A DNA stretch of 64,000 bases from Bacteroidales bacterium (GCA_017399865.1 JAFQAT010000010.1:1-64000), one strand, 5' to 3'; shown: positions 18,875 through 29,460, counted from the first letter of the stretch. Translations and numbers: made by a program. The notes: a model not told the origin generated them from the sequence alone.

Positions 18875-20911
18875 TTACCAACCTGGGTTCTGAGTAAGAC
18901 CGTAGCCTTTCTGGATCTCAACACGTGAAACAGGGTCAAGATACCACTTGTTTGTCCAGTAGCCCTCATCCCACCAGCGGCGTGCGCCGACTGAGATCTG
19001 CGGCTTCTCGTATTCGAACTTAGGCCAAGGAGTAGATGGATCCCAACGAAGATCGTCACCTTCCATACGCTTGCCGTTCTCGTCAAGACGGTAAACTCTG
19101 ATTTCGTGAAGCGGCTTGGTGAAGAGGTCCTCACGCATACGACGGATCATGTCATAGACGCGGTCACCGCACTCAGCTCCGATCTCACAGTTTCTCTCAC
19201 GAAGAATCTCGTTGATGAGGTTCTCCTTGTTTGTGGTAAGGTTGAGTTCAGGATTCATGGTCTCAAGACGACCCAGACCTACGCGGCTGCGGACAACATG
19301 GAGCTGGTCAAGAGCACCCTTAAGGTCACCTGTTTCAGCAAGAGCCTCAGCATAGATGAGATACATTTCAGCAAGACGGATATAAGAGACGCCGATAAAC
19401 TCGTCATCCATCTTTCCGCCAGAGTAATCAAGCAGCCACTTGAACTTCCTGTAATTCGACGCTGCATCTGCAGAAAGGTCACCGAAGTTGCCGGCATCCT
19501 TATACATTGCACCATTTACCCATGTATCAATGTAAATGAAGCCATTATAGTCACCTACCACGCCTGAAGGGAATTCCTTTCTTGGAACGACGATTGTCTC
19601 ATAAAGACGAGGGTCACGGTTCTCGAACATGTCGATTCCTTCCGGATTGTTTCCAGGACCATAGATGTCGGCATATGGGAAGTTGGTTCCGTCGGCCATA
19701 CCGAAGCATTCCATCAGCTCATTGGTAGGAACGGCTCCTCCCTGACGAAGACAGTCGATTGCAAAGCCTCTCCAGCCCCAGCCCCAGCCATTCTCGGTGA
19801 TGACACCGTCAGAACCGGTACTTGACATCCACTGTGTAGGATGGGCATCAAAAAGCTTCTCGTGGTTGTTAGCATCGTTACGATACCTGTATGCACGGCG
19901 GTAAGCCATACGATAGCCGCCTTCGTCCTGAGTTGCAGGCTGGATCAGCTGGTAGTAGTTTCCGTTAGCAGCGTTATCTTCAAAGAAGTCTTCGCAGTAC
20001 TCAAGGCAACGGTTCCAAAGGGTAGGATCCTTCTTTCCGAACCATACATGATTGATGTCGGTGAATTCAGTCGTCTTGAGAGGATTGTACTCCATATAAG
20101 GCTTGTCATTGTTAAAGAGAGGCGATGCAGCATGCATCCAAACCTTTGCGCGAAGCGCACGTGCAGAAGCGCGTGTCAGACGACCTGACCACTGACCCTG
20201 GTCTGCATTGTCAAGATTCCAGATGAAACCTGGCTCCTCGATTGCGCATACGATGAGAGAGTCGATGAACTCCACAGTCTCCATTGCAGTAGCACGGCCA
20301 CCTGTAAAGTTTTCACCTACCTCATATGCCTTCCTTGCGAGACAGAGTCCGCCGAAGTTACGGAATGCATCGAAATAGCGGCTTGCCATGATAGTGTAAG
20401 CCTCACCGCGGAGACGGCTCTTCTCATCATCTGACATGTCAGGAACCCTGTCGATGTTCTCGATGATCTGCCAGCATTTACGTACTGTCTCATAGATTGA
20501 GACACGTCCGCCGGAATCCGCATTAAGACCTCCTGTCTTGGTAGAGTATGAGAACTTGCCCTGATAGTTACCGTCCTCGGTATCCTGGGCATCCTCGGTA
20601 AGCGCTCCCGGATAGTAGCTCTGGATAGGGCCACCCCAAGTGCAGTAGCAGTGATATGAGTCAGAAAGGGCGTCGATCGGCGCTCCGTTCATCATGTTTC
20701 CGGAAGTATATGTGCAGTAGATCTGTCCGTAGGCGCTCCACAGGAAGTTACGGGTATACTCGGCATTCGAGAAAACCGTATCTATGTTTACATCTACGCC
20801 AGGGGCCTTCTCAAGGAAGTCGTCTCCGACAGCGAACTTCTCAACACAGGATGTGCTGAAGAATGCCGCACAGATTCCCAGAACAAGTATATTGTTTAAT
20901 ATCTTTTTCAT
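18875..20911 (-). CDS. SusD-like nutrient-binding lipoprotein (first pair)
   Basis: A 678-residue lipoprotein (FFSTSC, C21). It is longer than its 559-residue paralogue, with extra loops between residues about 330 and 470, but has the SusD signature: helical N-terminus, ALRAKVWMHAASPLFN, IRLAEMYLIYAEALAE with TPR helices, and the ending LTQNPGW. It partners the 1053-residue SusC located 12 bases upstream. Glycan-contact residues cannot be named from sequence. Confidence 0.93.
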   Translation of the reverse strand: MKKILNNILVLGICAAFFSTSCVEKFAVGDDFLEKAPGVDVNIDTVFSNAEYTRNFLWSAYGQIYCTYTSGNMMNGAPIDALSDSYHCYCTWGGPIQSYYPGALTEDAQDTEDGNYQGKFSYSTKTGGLNADSGGRVSIYETVRKCWQIIENIDRVPDMSDDEKSRLRGEAYTIMASRYFDAFRNFGGLCLARKAYEVGENFTGGRATAMETVEFIDSLIVCAIEEPGFIWNLDNADQGQWSGRLTRASARALRAKVWMHAASPLFNNDKPYMEYNPLKTTEFTDINHVWFGKKDPTLWNRCLEYCEDFFEDNAANGNYYQLIQPATQDEGGYRMAYRRAYRYRNDANNHEKLFDAHPTQWMSSTGSDGVITENGWGWGWRGFAIDCLRQGGAVPTNELMECFGMADGTNFPYADIYGPGNNPEGIDMFENRDPRLYETIVVPRKEFPSGVVGDYNGFIYIDTWVNGAMYKDAGNFGDLSADAASNYRKFKWLLDYSGGKMDDEFIGVSYIRLAEMYLIYAEALAETGDLKGALDQLHVVRSRVGLGRLETMNPELNLTTNKENLINEILRERNCEIGAECGDRVYDMIRRMREDLFTKPLHEIRVYRLDENGKRMEGDDLRWDPSTPWPKFEYEKPQISVGARRWWDEGYWTNKWYLDPVSRVEIQKGYGLTQNPGW

Positions 20912-20923
20912 TTAGTATGGCAA

Positions 20924-23900
20924 TTAGAAGTTAAACTGTGCTCCGATGTTGAAAAGTCGTGTCATCGGGTAGCGCATTCCATAGTCAAGTCCTGAACCAG
21001 GAGCTTCAGGGTCGTTACCCTTGAAGTCTGCGAAAGTAAGGAGGTTGTTTCCAGAAGCGTACACTCTTATATAATTGAAGAATGCATCGCTCTTCTTTGG
21101 AGAGAAAGTATAACCTATCTCGACGTTCTTCAGACGTACATACTTCGAATCAACCACCCATGCGCGTGAGTCACGGTTATTGTGAACTCGGTTGGTGAAA
21201 GAAATACGAGGCAGGATAGCGTCCGTATTGTCTTCTGTCCAAGAGTTGTCTGCAACCCACTGAGTAAGGGCAGATGTGTTGGTAGAACCGAACTGGTCAC
21301 GGAAATATCCGTTCAGCTGACGGCTTACGTGGTCTGCGCCGATCCACAGCATAGAAAAATCGAGGCCTTTCCACTGGAAGTTGAAATTGACTGAATAAGT
21401 GATTTCAGGATTGTCAGTGTAGCCGAGAGGCTTCTGGTCGTTCTGGTCGATGATGCCGTCATCGTTAAGGTCTACATAAACAGCGTCACCATTCTTAAGG
21501 GCGATGTTCTGATCCGGCATTTCCACACCATACTTCGCAAGGTAACGTTCTTCAGTAGCACCTGCTTCATAGAATTCGAAGAGGTCGTATCCGAAACGCT
21601 GACCTACAGGAAGTCCTGTACGGCTGAGGTAAGAGTACATAGGCGGAACCTCGAGCATCTCGATAACCTGGTTTCTTACGAATGCGAAATTAGGTGATAT
21701 CGAATAACGGAAGTCTCCTATCTTCTGTTCCCAGTTCAATGTCACTTCGTATCCATGGTTCTTCACGCGGCCTTCGTTCACATAGCTTGAAGGAAGAGAT
21801 GTGACTGCAGGCAGAGTATTGGCATTTGATACGAGGATATCTCTGCGGTCCTCCCAGAAAACGTCCACATATGCGTGGAGCTTGTCATTGAAGAATCCGG
21901 CATCAATACCGATATTGGTCTTGGTAGCAGTCTCCCATGTCACATTAGGGTTACCTGCGGTAAGCTCCTTGACAGCCTGCAGCCAGTTGCCGTTGGTACC
22001 GAAGTTCGTACCGCGGTTCTGAGGGTTGACTGTCATCGATCCGGTATAGAACTGCCATGTACCTGGAAGATAGAGGAAACGTGCACCGTTTGTGCTGTCA
22101 TTACCTACGATACCGTAAGATGCACGGAGTTTCAAATAGCTGACAACAGGCTTGATAGGTTCCCACCATTTCTCCTGAGACGGAATCCAACCTGCAGAAA
22201 CCGAAGGGAAGAGACCATAACGATGACCAGGAGCAAAGTTCTCAGAACCGTTATAACCGATATTAAGGTCGAGCAGATACTTTGTGTCATAGTCATATGT
22301 TACACGACCTACAAGACCTACATAGCCCTTAGGGATGGACTGATAGATGCTTCCGTCCGAATCCCATGGATAGTAAGATTTGCTCTGGTTGTAGAGGAGA
22401 AGGGCTCCGACATTGTGCTTGCCGAATCTGCGGGCATAGTCAAGGCTTGCCTCAGCATACCAGTTGCGGCTTCCCCATTTTCCTTCGTTGTAAGGAAGAG
22501 GCCAGGTCACGTTTTCCTTCTTGAGGACTTCCTTGCCGTCTACAAGCGTAGCTACATATGTCACACCTGTACCGTAACCGTTCTGACGGTTCTTCTGAGA
22601 TGTATATTCAGAGTTGTAAGATGCCTTTGCCTTGAATCCCAGACCTTTGGTAAGGAAACTCATGTCCAGCTTGTACTGAAGGTCGAAGTTAAGGGCATTG
22701 GTACTCTCGTTTACATAACCGAGGTTATAGTAGTTTGAAAGAGCAGAACGGTCAAAAGGTCCTACGATGCTAGGATCCGAAACGATATGACGGCCGTCCT
22801 CATCGATTCCGCAGCCTGCATAAGGGGTGGCACCCTGGAGATAACGGAAGAGGAAGCCCTCACCGCCTCCCATCGTGTTACGGTCCTGCATGCGGCCACC
22901 GATAGTAAGGTTAAGCTGGCTGTACTTTGAAACGTCGATATCGAGGTTGGCACGATAGTTCAGACGCTGATAATCAAATGTCTCACCCTTGTTGCTTGAG
23001 AATGTCTTGAAGAGCGAGTTCTGGTTCAGGTAACCTGCCGATACGAAATAACGTACTCTTTCAGTACCACCCGAAACATTTACATTGGCCTGCTCCTGCC
23101 AAGCAGCATCCTTCATGATGTAGTCGATCCAGTCAGTGTCAGGGAAAGTGGTAGGCATGTCACCAAGACGGAAATGCTCCATCACGTCCTGACTGAAACG
23201 GATACCGTTGTCAGCATAAGGAGTATAATCAGGAATGTTCACCGTACCCGGCCACTGGCTCATTGGAAGAGCGTCTGTAATGGCAGTATAGTTCCACATC
23301 TGACCATAAGTATAAGAATCGGCAAAATCGATGAACTTCGAAATGGTCTGTACCGCAGCACTTGCAGAAGCGGTTACGGAAGCCTTTCCTACCTCACCAC
23401 GCTTTGTGGTAACGAGGATGACACCGTTTGCACCACGTACACCGAATACAGCTGTCGCAGATGCATCCTTGAGGACAGAGATACTCTCGATTTCGTTAGG
23501 GTCGAGCTGTGAGAACGGACGCTCTACACCGTCGACAAGGATAAGGGGGTCTGCACTGTTCAATGATCCGACACCGCGGATTCTGATGACCGGTTCATCA
23601 GCACCAGGCATACCGGAAGGCTGGACTGCAGAAACGCCAGGGAGGTTACCCTGAAGTGCATTAGCAACGTTCGCTACCGGTGATTTCATGAGGGTCTCGC
23701 CACCTACAGCAGTCACGGCACCTGTGATGGTCACCTTGTTCTGCTGGCCATAGGCGATGACTACAGACTCGTCAATCAGTCTTGAGTCAGGCTCCAGAGT
23801 CACGTCAAGACGGGCTTTGTTTACCACGACCTGCTGAGTCTTGTAGCCCACGCAAGAAAATTCGAGCGTAGCACCCTGGGGAACGGAAAGTTCGTAATAT

Positions 23901-24085
23901 CCGTCAATGTCTGTGACTGTACCCTGGGTGGTTCCTTGGATGACCACACCAGCTCCAATCAAGCCCTCCCCAAGTTCGTCCAGAACCCGGCCCTGCACCT
24001 GCATGTTCTGAGCGAAAGATTGTCCGGACGCCATAAGCAGAATCGCCACGACTCCGAACAGATGAATTAGCTTTCTTTTCATCAT
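20924..24085 (-). CDS. SusC-like TonB-dependent transporter (first pair)
   Basis: A 1053-residue outer-membrane transporter. After the signal peptide (GQSFAQ) comes a carboxypeptidase-regulatory-like domain (about 28-105; VQGRVLDE, G-TTQGTVTDIDGYY), then the plug (about 115-235; ANALQGNLPGVS, IRIRGVGS, ILVDGVERP, VLKDASATAVFG) and a 22-strand-type barrel ending FNIGAQFNF. It imports oligosaccharides with SusD. The ATG could be either of two adjacent Met codons. A promoter-like box at 24155-24162 suggests transcription can also start here, separating transporter-plus-enzyme genes from the upstream GH5-CE7 gene. Confidence 0.95.
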   Translation of the reverse strand: MMKRKLIHLFGVVAILLMASGQSFAQNMQVQGRVLDELGEGLIGAGVVIQGTTQGTVTDIDGYYELSVPQGATLEFSCVGYKTQQVVVNKARLDVTLEPDSRLIDESVVIAYGQQNKVTITGAVTAVGGETLMKSPVANVANALQGNLPGVSAVQPSGMPGADEPVIRIRGVGSLNSADPLILVDGVERPFSQLDPNEIESISVLKDASATAVFGVRGANGVILVTTKRGEVGKASVTASASAAVQTISKFIDFADSYTYGQMWNYTAITDALPMSQWPGTVNIPDYTPYADNGIRFSQDVMEHFRLGDMPTTFPDTDWIDYIMKDAAWQEQANVNVSGGTERVRYFVSAGYLNQNSLFKTFSSNKGETFDYQRLNYRANLDIDVSKYSQLNLTIGGRMQDRNTMGGGEGFLFRYLQGATPYAGCGIDEDGRHIVSDPSIVGPFDRSALSNYYNLGYVNESTNALNFDLQYKLDMSFLTKGLGFKAKASYNSEYTSQKNRQNGYGTGVTYVATLVDGKEVLKKENVTWPLPYNEGKWGSRNWYAEASLDYARRFGKHNVGALLLYNQSKSYYPWDSDGSIYQSIPKGYVGLVGRVTYDYDTKYLLDLNIGYNGSENFAPGHRYGLFPSVSAGWIPSQEKWWEPIKPVVSYLKLRASYGIVGNDSTNGARFLYLPGTWQFYTGSMTVNPQNRGTNFGTNGNWLQAVKELTAGNPNVTWETATKTNIGIDAGFFNDKLHAYVDVFWEDRRDILVSNANTLPAVTSLPSSYVNEGRVKNHGYEVTLNWEQKIGDFRYSISPNFAFVRNQVIEMLEVPPMYSYLSRTGLPVGQRFGYDLFEFYEAGATEERYLAKYGVEMPDQNIALKNGDAVYVDLNDDGIIDQNDQKPLGYTDNPEITYSVNFNFQWKGLDFSMLWIGADHVSRQLNGYFRDQFGSTNTSALTQWVADNSWTEDNTDAILPRISFTNRVHNNRDSRAWVVDSKYVRLKNVEIGYTFSPKKSDAFFNYIRVYASGNNLLTFADFKGNDPEAPGSGLDYGMRYPMTRLFNIGAQFNF

Positions 24086-24154
24086 GATAGGGTTAATTTG
24101 AAGTTTTTCCCGTAAGGGATGGTTATTAATTAAGATTTACGCAAATGCTTGCAT

Positions 24155-24162
24155 CAAAGTTA
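24155..24162 (-). promoter_or_regulatory. Predicted -7 box before the first SusC
   Basis: TAACTTTG on the minus strand fits TAnnTTTG, about 70 bases ahead of the SusC ATG. A GGTTTTC/GAAAACC hairpin (24164-24185) lies immediately upstream of it. This would allow SusC onward to be transcribed independently. The -33 element is not clear. Confidence 0.5.
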
Positions 24163-24229
24163 AGGTTTTCTTTCAGTCGAAAACCCGCATGTCTTTCAAG
24201 ATACGTCTTCGAATGTTTCCTTATAGGGT

Positions 24230-26713
24230 TCAAAATGAATCCTTGATGAATTTTTCGAAAAACGCATTCTTGACTTTCGGCCACTCCGGCTGCTGCCATA
24301 CGTTATGTCCGGCTTCAGGGTAGCACACCCATGATTTCTCGGTCTTGATATGATTGTATCCGGCAAAATTCGTATGCGGAGGACATGTGACATCCTGGAG
24401 ACCTATGGCCATGATGACAGGGCACTGGATTCTGTCCGTGAAATTCTTCACGTCAAAATAGCTGAGCACCTTGTAGAGTTCTTCTTCCGGCATGCCCTTT
24501 TCGGCTGCCGCCTTAAGGATAGGCTCCGCAGGCCAATGTGCCAGGGCGAAATAGTCCTTATAGTCGTTAAGGAAAGGTGCAGAAGGAGCGATAGCCTTGA
24601 TCCTGTGGTCAAGAGAAGCCGCCACGAGCGTCAGGGCGCCTCCCTGGCTTTCTCCGTTCGCATACACATGCGAGAGGTCCGTCTCAGGAAGGGAGCATAT
24701 GAAGTCGACAGCCCTCACGGCATCCGCAAAGGCTCCTCTATAATAATATGTATCCTTGTTCTCGAGGCCGCGTACGCACCAGTCACCTTCCTCCCCGGGC
24801 TTTCGGTTGAAGGCCTGATTGCGGATGCAGAGCTGGAACTCGATCATTTCCGGATTGTGGGAAGGATTAGGATAATATACGTCGCTGCCGTATCCCATGT
24901 AGGAAATCATGGCAGGGTATTTTCCCTCTGCCACAGGCACATAGAGAAGCCCGCTGATAGTCTCGTTTCCGAAAGACTTCATATCGACACGATATGCCTT
25001 GCGGACATCATTCGAATGCTCCTTAAGAAGCGTATACTCCGGCTTCATGTCCACAGCGGCAAGCTGGGCAAGGGTATTTTCCCAGAAAGCGTCGAAATCT
25101 GGCTGCTTGTCCTGGTCAGACACGATCTGTTCAGGATTGAAACCGAGGTTCGTGCGGTCAACCTCAACCTTCGTTCCGTCATTGAGAACCACGCTGAGAA
25201 CAGCCTGATAGAAGCCCGGCTCAAGGTCAAGACTGAACTTCGAAGCCCTCTTCAGGGAGATGACCGGCTCACCGAAATCGGTACATACATCGAGGACGAG
25301 GTCGTCGGTATCATATCCGTCCGCTTTCATTCCCACCTCAACAGCATGAGGACCCTTTCCTGTGAATATGCCTGATGTCTTGTCAAGAACGAACCACGCC
25401 TTCGGAAGAAGAGCCTTCCCGACAGCCTGAGCTGCCTCCTTGATGATGCCTGTAGTCGTTACATCACAGGCATAAACTGAATTGAGACCCTGCTGTTCCT
25501 GTGCCGGATCACCGCAGTAATCGTCGCCCGGCTGCCAGTAGATATTGGTCTCGGACTGACCTGCAAGGCCGCCCCAGCCCCAGAAATTGAGACCTGCGAA
25601 CAGGCCGCCTTCCTTTGCTGACTCCACTATGCGGTTGAAGACATGCTTGTAATAAGCGTCACGTGCAGTGGTAGGAGAACCCTGCGCAAACTGGAAGTCG
25701 TCGCGAGGGAAGCCGAACTCCTCCATAACCACAGGCTTGCCGTACTTTGCAGCAACAGCAAGATGCTCGTCGATGTATTCGTCGGTATTCTTTATCGCTA
25801 TAGGAAGATTTGTCTTGAGGGTCTTTTCACGCACCCAGCTCCAGTTGTACGGCCAGATATGGATGTTCATGTAGTCGATGTCAGGACATGAATGGATCTT
25901 TTCGAAAAGCTCCATGTCGCCTTCGCATCCCCACTTGCCTTCGCTTCCCGAAGACACCATATGGTTAGGGTCGAGAGACTTTATGAGGGCAGCTGTAGTC
26001 CACATGTAGTCTACGAATGCTGCCTGACCGAGAGAATCGGCCCTGAAACAGCGCGGCTCGTTGCCGATCTGCCATGAGAAGATGGCAGGATCGTCCTTGT
26101 AAGGCTTGCCGGTAACCGTGTTCGTACGGCTTACGACGTGTCTTACATGGTCGTAGAACATCTCCTTGGCCTTTTCATTGGTAACAAATTCAGAGACATA
26201 GTTGCAGTATGCACTGTATCCCACTTCTGCCGGGATCAGAGCCTTTCCGGCACCTGCCCACTCGAGGTACATGCCGTAACCGCCTGACCACTCCCATGAA
26301 TTGTTGATATAGAGGACCGCCTTCATGTTACGCTCGGCCATCTCGGCAAGGAGATAGTCCAGACCGCGGAAGATGGTGTCATTATAGACTCCCGGCTCCT
26401 TCTGGAGGGTCGGAGAGACACGGGTAGGTATTCCGTCAGGGCCGTCGCCGCCGACAAGGACACGCAGGTTGGTCATTCCCAAGGCCTTGAGCGTGTCGAG
26501 CTCGGCCTCAAGGCGCGCGCGGTCACCGCCGGCGCCCTCGCTGCCGAGGATGGCGCCATACCAGAAGTTTGTTCCGATATAGTGTGACGGGTAATCCTCG
26601 CAAACGAACAGACCGTCTTCCACGCGGGCGAAAGAGGGCTTCTGATCCTGACATGAAGACAATGTCAAGGCAACGGCGAGGATCAGTAAAGAAATATTCC
26701 TTATAGATTTCAT
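24230..26713 (-). CDS. GH5_7 beta-mannanase fused to CE7 acetylesterase
   Basis: An 827-residue lipoprotein (LTLSSC, C21). Residues about 30-440 are a GH5 subfamily 7-like mannanase: acid/base E219 in IGNEP, nucleophile E332 in MEEFG, and many aromatic substrate contacts (NFWGWGG). Residues about 525-827 form an alpha/beta hydrolase of the CE7 acetyl-xylan-esterase/cephalosporin-deacetylase family: GESQGG (S689), GLQDVTCPP (D774), EAGH (H803). One chain could therefore both strip acetyl groups and cut acetylated glucomannan. It lies 26 bases after the sugar symporter gene. The fusion reading frame is uninterrupted. Confidence 0.9.
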   Translation of the reverse strand: MKSIRNISLLILAVALTLSSCQDQKPSFARVEDGLFVCEDYPSHYIGTNFWYGAILGSEGAGGDRARLEAELDTLKALGMTNLRVLVGGDGPDGIPTRVSPTLQKEPGVYNDTIFRGLDYLLAEMAERNMKAVLYINNSWEWSGGYGMYLEWAGAGKALIPAEVGYSAYCNYVSEFVTNEKAKEMFYDHVRHVVSRTNTVTGKPYKDDPAIFSWQIGNEPRCFRADSLGQAAFVDYMWTTAALIKSLDPNHMVSSGSEGKWGCEGDMELFEKIHSCPDIDYMNIHIWPYNWSWVREKTLKTNLPIAIKNTDEYIDEHLAVAAKYGKPVVMEEFGFPRDDFQFAQGSPTTARDAYYKHVFNRIVESAKEGGLFAGLNFWGWGGLAGQSETNIYWQPGDDYCGDPAQEQQGLNSVYACDVTTTGIIKEAAQAVGKALLPKAWFVLDKTSGIFTGKGPHAVEVGMKADGYDTDDLVLDVCTDFGEPVISLKRASKFSLDLEPGFYQAVLSVVLNDGTKVEVDRTNLGFNPEQIVSDQDKQPDFDAFWENTLAQLAAVDMKPEYTLLKEHSNDVRKAYRVDMKSFGNETISGLLYVPVAEGKYPAMISYMGYGSDVYYPNPSHNPEMIEFQLCIRNQAFNRKPGEEGDWCVRGLENKDTYYYRGAFADAVRAVDFICSLPETDLSHVYANGESQGGALTLVAASLDHRIKAIAPSAPFLNDYKDYFALAHWPAEPILKAAAEKGMPEEELYKVLSYFDVKNFTDRIQCPVIMAIGLQDVTCPPHTNFAGYNHIKTEKSWVCYPEAGHNVWQQPEWPKVKNAFFEKFIKDSF

Positions 26714-26739
26714 CTGGTCAAAGTTTCAATGATCATGTG

Positions 26740-28140
26740 TTAACTGTTTCTTTTCGCAGCAAGCTCCACCTGCACGCCTTCCATCTTCTTCTTGGTCAGA
26801 GGATAGAACCATACGACCAGTATGGCAAGGGCTGCAATGATTGCAGGAACGAAGCTCATGAGCATGCGGAGGCCGAGGATCGCTGTCTCTGTCTGCACTG
26901 CACCTGCAACGGTATTGTATCCGAATGCAGCAAGCATCCACATCACAGCAGAACCTCCGAACGCGCCGCCGAACTTCTGGGCCATTGAGGCAGAAGAGAA
27001 GATGAGTCCTGTCGATGCTGTGCCGTCCTTAAGCTCTGCAAAGTCCGCCACGTCGGCATACATGCTCCAGATAAGAGGGGAGATGACACCGGTGAAGACA
27101 GAGATCACGATCTGAAGGCCGAACATCGCCCAGTATCCGCCTGCAGTCGGAGGCAGGAAGAAGAAAAGGACGCTGAGGCCTACAAGAGCTGCCATAGAAA
27201 GCATGTATGTAGACTTCTTTCCGAGGTTCTTTGAAAGAGGAACCGCCAGAACCACACCGACCATGTTTGCGATCTCTCCCGCAGAAAGGAAGATACCTGC
27301 AGACACGAGGAAAGCCCACTGAGGAGCAAGTTCTACAGACTTCTGGAGATAGTCAGCGAAGAAATATGCCGCAGTCGTTCCACGCACGGTGTTGAAGAGG
27401 TTGGATGCGAGGGCAGCGCCGATAAGCAGCCACCAAGGCTTGTTCTTCAGAAGAAGCTTGAGGTCCTTTCCTACAGATACCGTAGACTCGCTCTTCACAT
27501 GCTCCCTGGTCATAAGGAAGCTGAGGATGAAGAGAACGAAGCAGATAGAAGCGATGAGGATCATAGCGCTCTGCCATGCCGCAGGGTTTGTCGAGATGGA
27601 TGCAAGACCGCCTTCTGCGCCTTCGACAGCGACACGTGTCTTGTCGAACATGTTGCAGAGAGGTTCCCACAGACCCAGGGCGATGAAACTTCCTGCATAT
27701 GCGAAGAACATTCTGAATGAAGAAAGTACTGACTTCTCATCCGAATCCGCAGTCATCACGTTAAGGAGGGAACCGTAAGGCACGTTGATGCCGGTGTATA
27801 CGGTCATCATCATGATGTATGTCACATAAGCCCAGACGGTCTTTCCGTTTTCAGGAGTAGTGAAAAGCAGGATACCGCAGACTGCGAACGGAAGGGCGAA
27901 GAACAGGAGATAAGGACGGTATTTGCCCCATCTTGTCTTGGTCCTGTCCGCAATGATACCCATCATAGGGTCTGAAACCGCGTCCCAAAGACGTGTGATG
28001 AGCATGAGCATACCTGCATCAGCCAGGCTGAGTCCGAACACGTTCGAATAGAAGAACGGAAGGAAGTACGAGAAAAGCTTCCAGAACATCGATGATGACA
28101 TGTCACCGAATCCGTAGCCGATCTTTTCTGATAATTTCAT
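26740..28140 (-). CDS. GPH-family sugar/cation symporter
   Basis: A 466-residue inner-membrane protein with about 12 hydrophobic segments. The MelB-type signature LWDAVSDPMMGIIADRT followed by RWGKYRPYLL places it in the glycoside-pentoside-hexuronide family. In known mannan clusters such as that of B. fragilis the corresponding transporter moves beta-1,4-mannobiose into the cytoplasm, where epimerase and GH130 act. The neighbours here match that arrangement: GH130 lies 23 bases upstream and the epimerase is divergent. The mannobiose substrate is inferred from context. Confidence 0.9.
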   Translation of the reverse strand: MKLSEKIGYGFGDMSSSMFWKLFSYFLPFFYSNVFGLSLADAGMLMLITRLWDAVSDPMMGIIADRTKTRWGKYRPYLLFFALPFAVCGILLFTTPENGKTVWAYVTYIMMMTVYTGINVPYGSLLNVMTADSDEKSVLSSFRMFFAYAGSFIALGLWEPLCNMFDKTRVAVEGAEGGLASISTNPAAWQSAMILIASICFVLFILSFLMTREHVKSESTVSVGKDLKLLLKNKPWWLLIGAALASNLFNTVRGTTAAYFFADYLQKSVELAPQWAFLVSAGIFLSAGEIANMVGVVLAVPLSKNLGKKSTYMLSMAALVGLSVLFFFLPPTAGGYWAMFGLQIVISVFTGVISPLIWSMYADVADFAELKDGTASTGLIFSSASMAQKFGGAFGGSAVMWMLAAFGYNTVAGAVQTETAILGLRMLMSFVPAIIAALAILVVWFYPLTKKKMEGVQVELAAKRNS

Positions 28141-28163
28141 TGGTTATTAGTTTTTTGTGTTTG

Positions 28164-29321
28164 TTATTTCAGATTCTTGTCAATCAGACGGTTGAGACGC
28201 TTCACAGACTCTCCGGTAGTCAATGCGTCCGGCTCTGTATTCATGCAGTAGTCGACGAGACGGTCTACCGTTGATGTCGCCACGTGCATGCGGGTGTCGC
28301 TCGATGCGTAATAGATGAACACTTTTCCGTCTTCGTCAGCGATCCATCCGTTCGAGAAGAGGACGTTCATCACGTCGCCGATGTACTCCTCACCCTCAGG
28401 CACCATGAAGAATCCTGCAGGATCTGCAATCACCTTTGTCGGATCCTCGAGGGATGTCATGTACATGTAGAGTACATAGCGGAGACCTGAAGCACAGCCG
28501 CGTACGCCGTGGGCAAGATGGAGCCAGCCCTTGTCGGTCTTTATCGGATGAGGACCTTCGCCATTCTTCACTTCCTTGATGGTGTGGTAGAACCTCTGGT
28601 TGATGATCTTCTCCTCGGTAACGACGGCATGCTCCATGCTGTCTACAAGGGCCCAGCCGATTCCGCCGCCGCTGCCCGCATCGATGAATCCGTCCTGCGG
28701 ACGTGTATAAAGGGCATACTTGCCGTCCACGAACTCAGGGTGGAGAACGACGTTGCGCTGCTGCGACTTCGACTCGAGGTCAGGAAGGCGCTCCCAGTTC
28801 ACGAGGTCCTTGGTACGTGCGATGCCGGCTGCAGCAACAGCAGAAGAAAGATCTCCAGCTGGAGCATCAGGATCCTTGCGCTCTACGCAGAATATGCCGT
28901 AGATCCATCCGTCCTCATGTGCAGTCAGACGCATGTCGTAAACGTTTGTCGCAGGCTCGCCATATTCCGGCATAGTGATCGGACGGTCCCAGAAACGGAA
29001 GTTGTCCACACCGTTCGGACTTTCAGCGACAGCAAAGAAAGACTTGCGGTCAGCACCCTCGACACGCACCACGAGAACATACTTTCCGTTCCACTTGATT
29101 GCACCGGAATTGAATGCGGCATGGATGCCGAAACGCTCCATGAGATACGGATTCGTCTCCTTGTTCATGTCATACCTCCAGAACAGAGGAGCATGGTCTC
29201 CGGTAAGGATAGGGAATCTGTAGCGCTCATAGACGCCGTTTCCCTCGATAGCTTCATTCTTTCTGGTAATGAGGGCCTCGTGCTCTGCCTTAAGCCACTC
29301 AAGTCTTTTTTCAAAAGTCAT
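28164..29321 (-). CDS. GH130 4-O-beta-D-mannosyl-D-glucose phosphorylase (copy 1)
   Basis: A 385-residue cytoplasmic enzyme. Starting at ATG 29321 gives the family-typical beginning; the frame extends 32 codons further upstream but those lie within the promoter. It matches GH130 subfamily 1: [25 protein letters not shown] with the catalytic aspartate (D129), and a C-terminal five-bladed propeller with [12 protein letters not shown]. The reaction is Man-beta-1,4-Glc + phosphate to mannose 1-phosphate + glucose. With the epimerase (divergent) this forms the mannobiose phosphorolysis route. By eye it differs from the copy at 49047-50204 at about 25 of 385 residues, yet synonymous sites differ widely. 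Confidence 0.93.
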   Translation of the reverse strand: MTFEKRLEWLKAEHEALITRKNEAIEGNGVYERYRFPILTGDHAPLFWRYDMNKETNPYLMERFGIHAAFNSGAIKWNGKYVLVVRVEGADRKSFFAVAESPNGVDNFRFWDRPITMPEYGEPATNVYDMRLTAHEDGWIYGIFCVERKDPDAPAGDLSSAVAAAGIARTKDLVNWERLPDLESKSQQRNVVLHPEFVDGKYALYTRPQDGFIDAGSGGGIGWALVDSMEHAVVTEEKIINQRFYHTIKEVKNGEGPHPIKTDKGWLHLAHGVRGCASGLRYVLYMYMTSLEDPTKVIADPAGFFMVPEGEEYIGDVMNVLFSNGWIADEDGKVFIYYASSDTRMHVATSTVDRLVDYCMNTEPDALTTGESVKRLNRLIDKNLK

Positions 29322-29366
29322 GATTATAAAATTAATTAATAAAGTTAAAGCTTTTTTTGGAGTGTA

Positions 29367-29398
29367 CAAAATTAAATCATCGACTTGGGTCTGACAAA
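29367..29398 (-). promoter_or_regulatory. Predicted promoter of the mannan operon
   Basis: On the minus strand TTTG (29395-29398) and TAATTTTG (29367-29374) are separated by 20 bases, a close fit to the Bacteroidota TTTG/TAnnTTTG pattern. It is 45 bases ahead of the GH130 ATG at 29321 and supports that start rather than the longer frame. Confidence 0.65.
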
Positions 29399-29460
29399 TA
29401 CATATTTGACAATTCATTATACTTTTTTAACAATTTATACACTTCTATCGCCTGAATTGC

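Noticed and set aside
24350-25375. Open 341-codon frame on the plus strand across the CE7 half
   Set aside because: Antisense shadow of the esterase domain, no start signals or known motifs.
29322-29417. 32-codon N-terminal extension of GH130 copy 1
   Set aside because: It covers the predicted promoter and is absent from the otherwise collinear copy 2.
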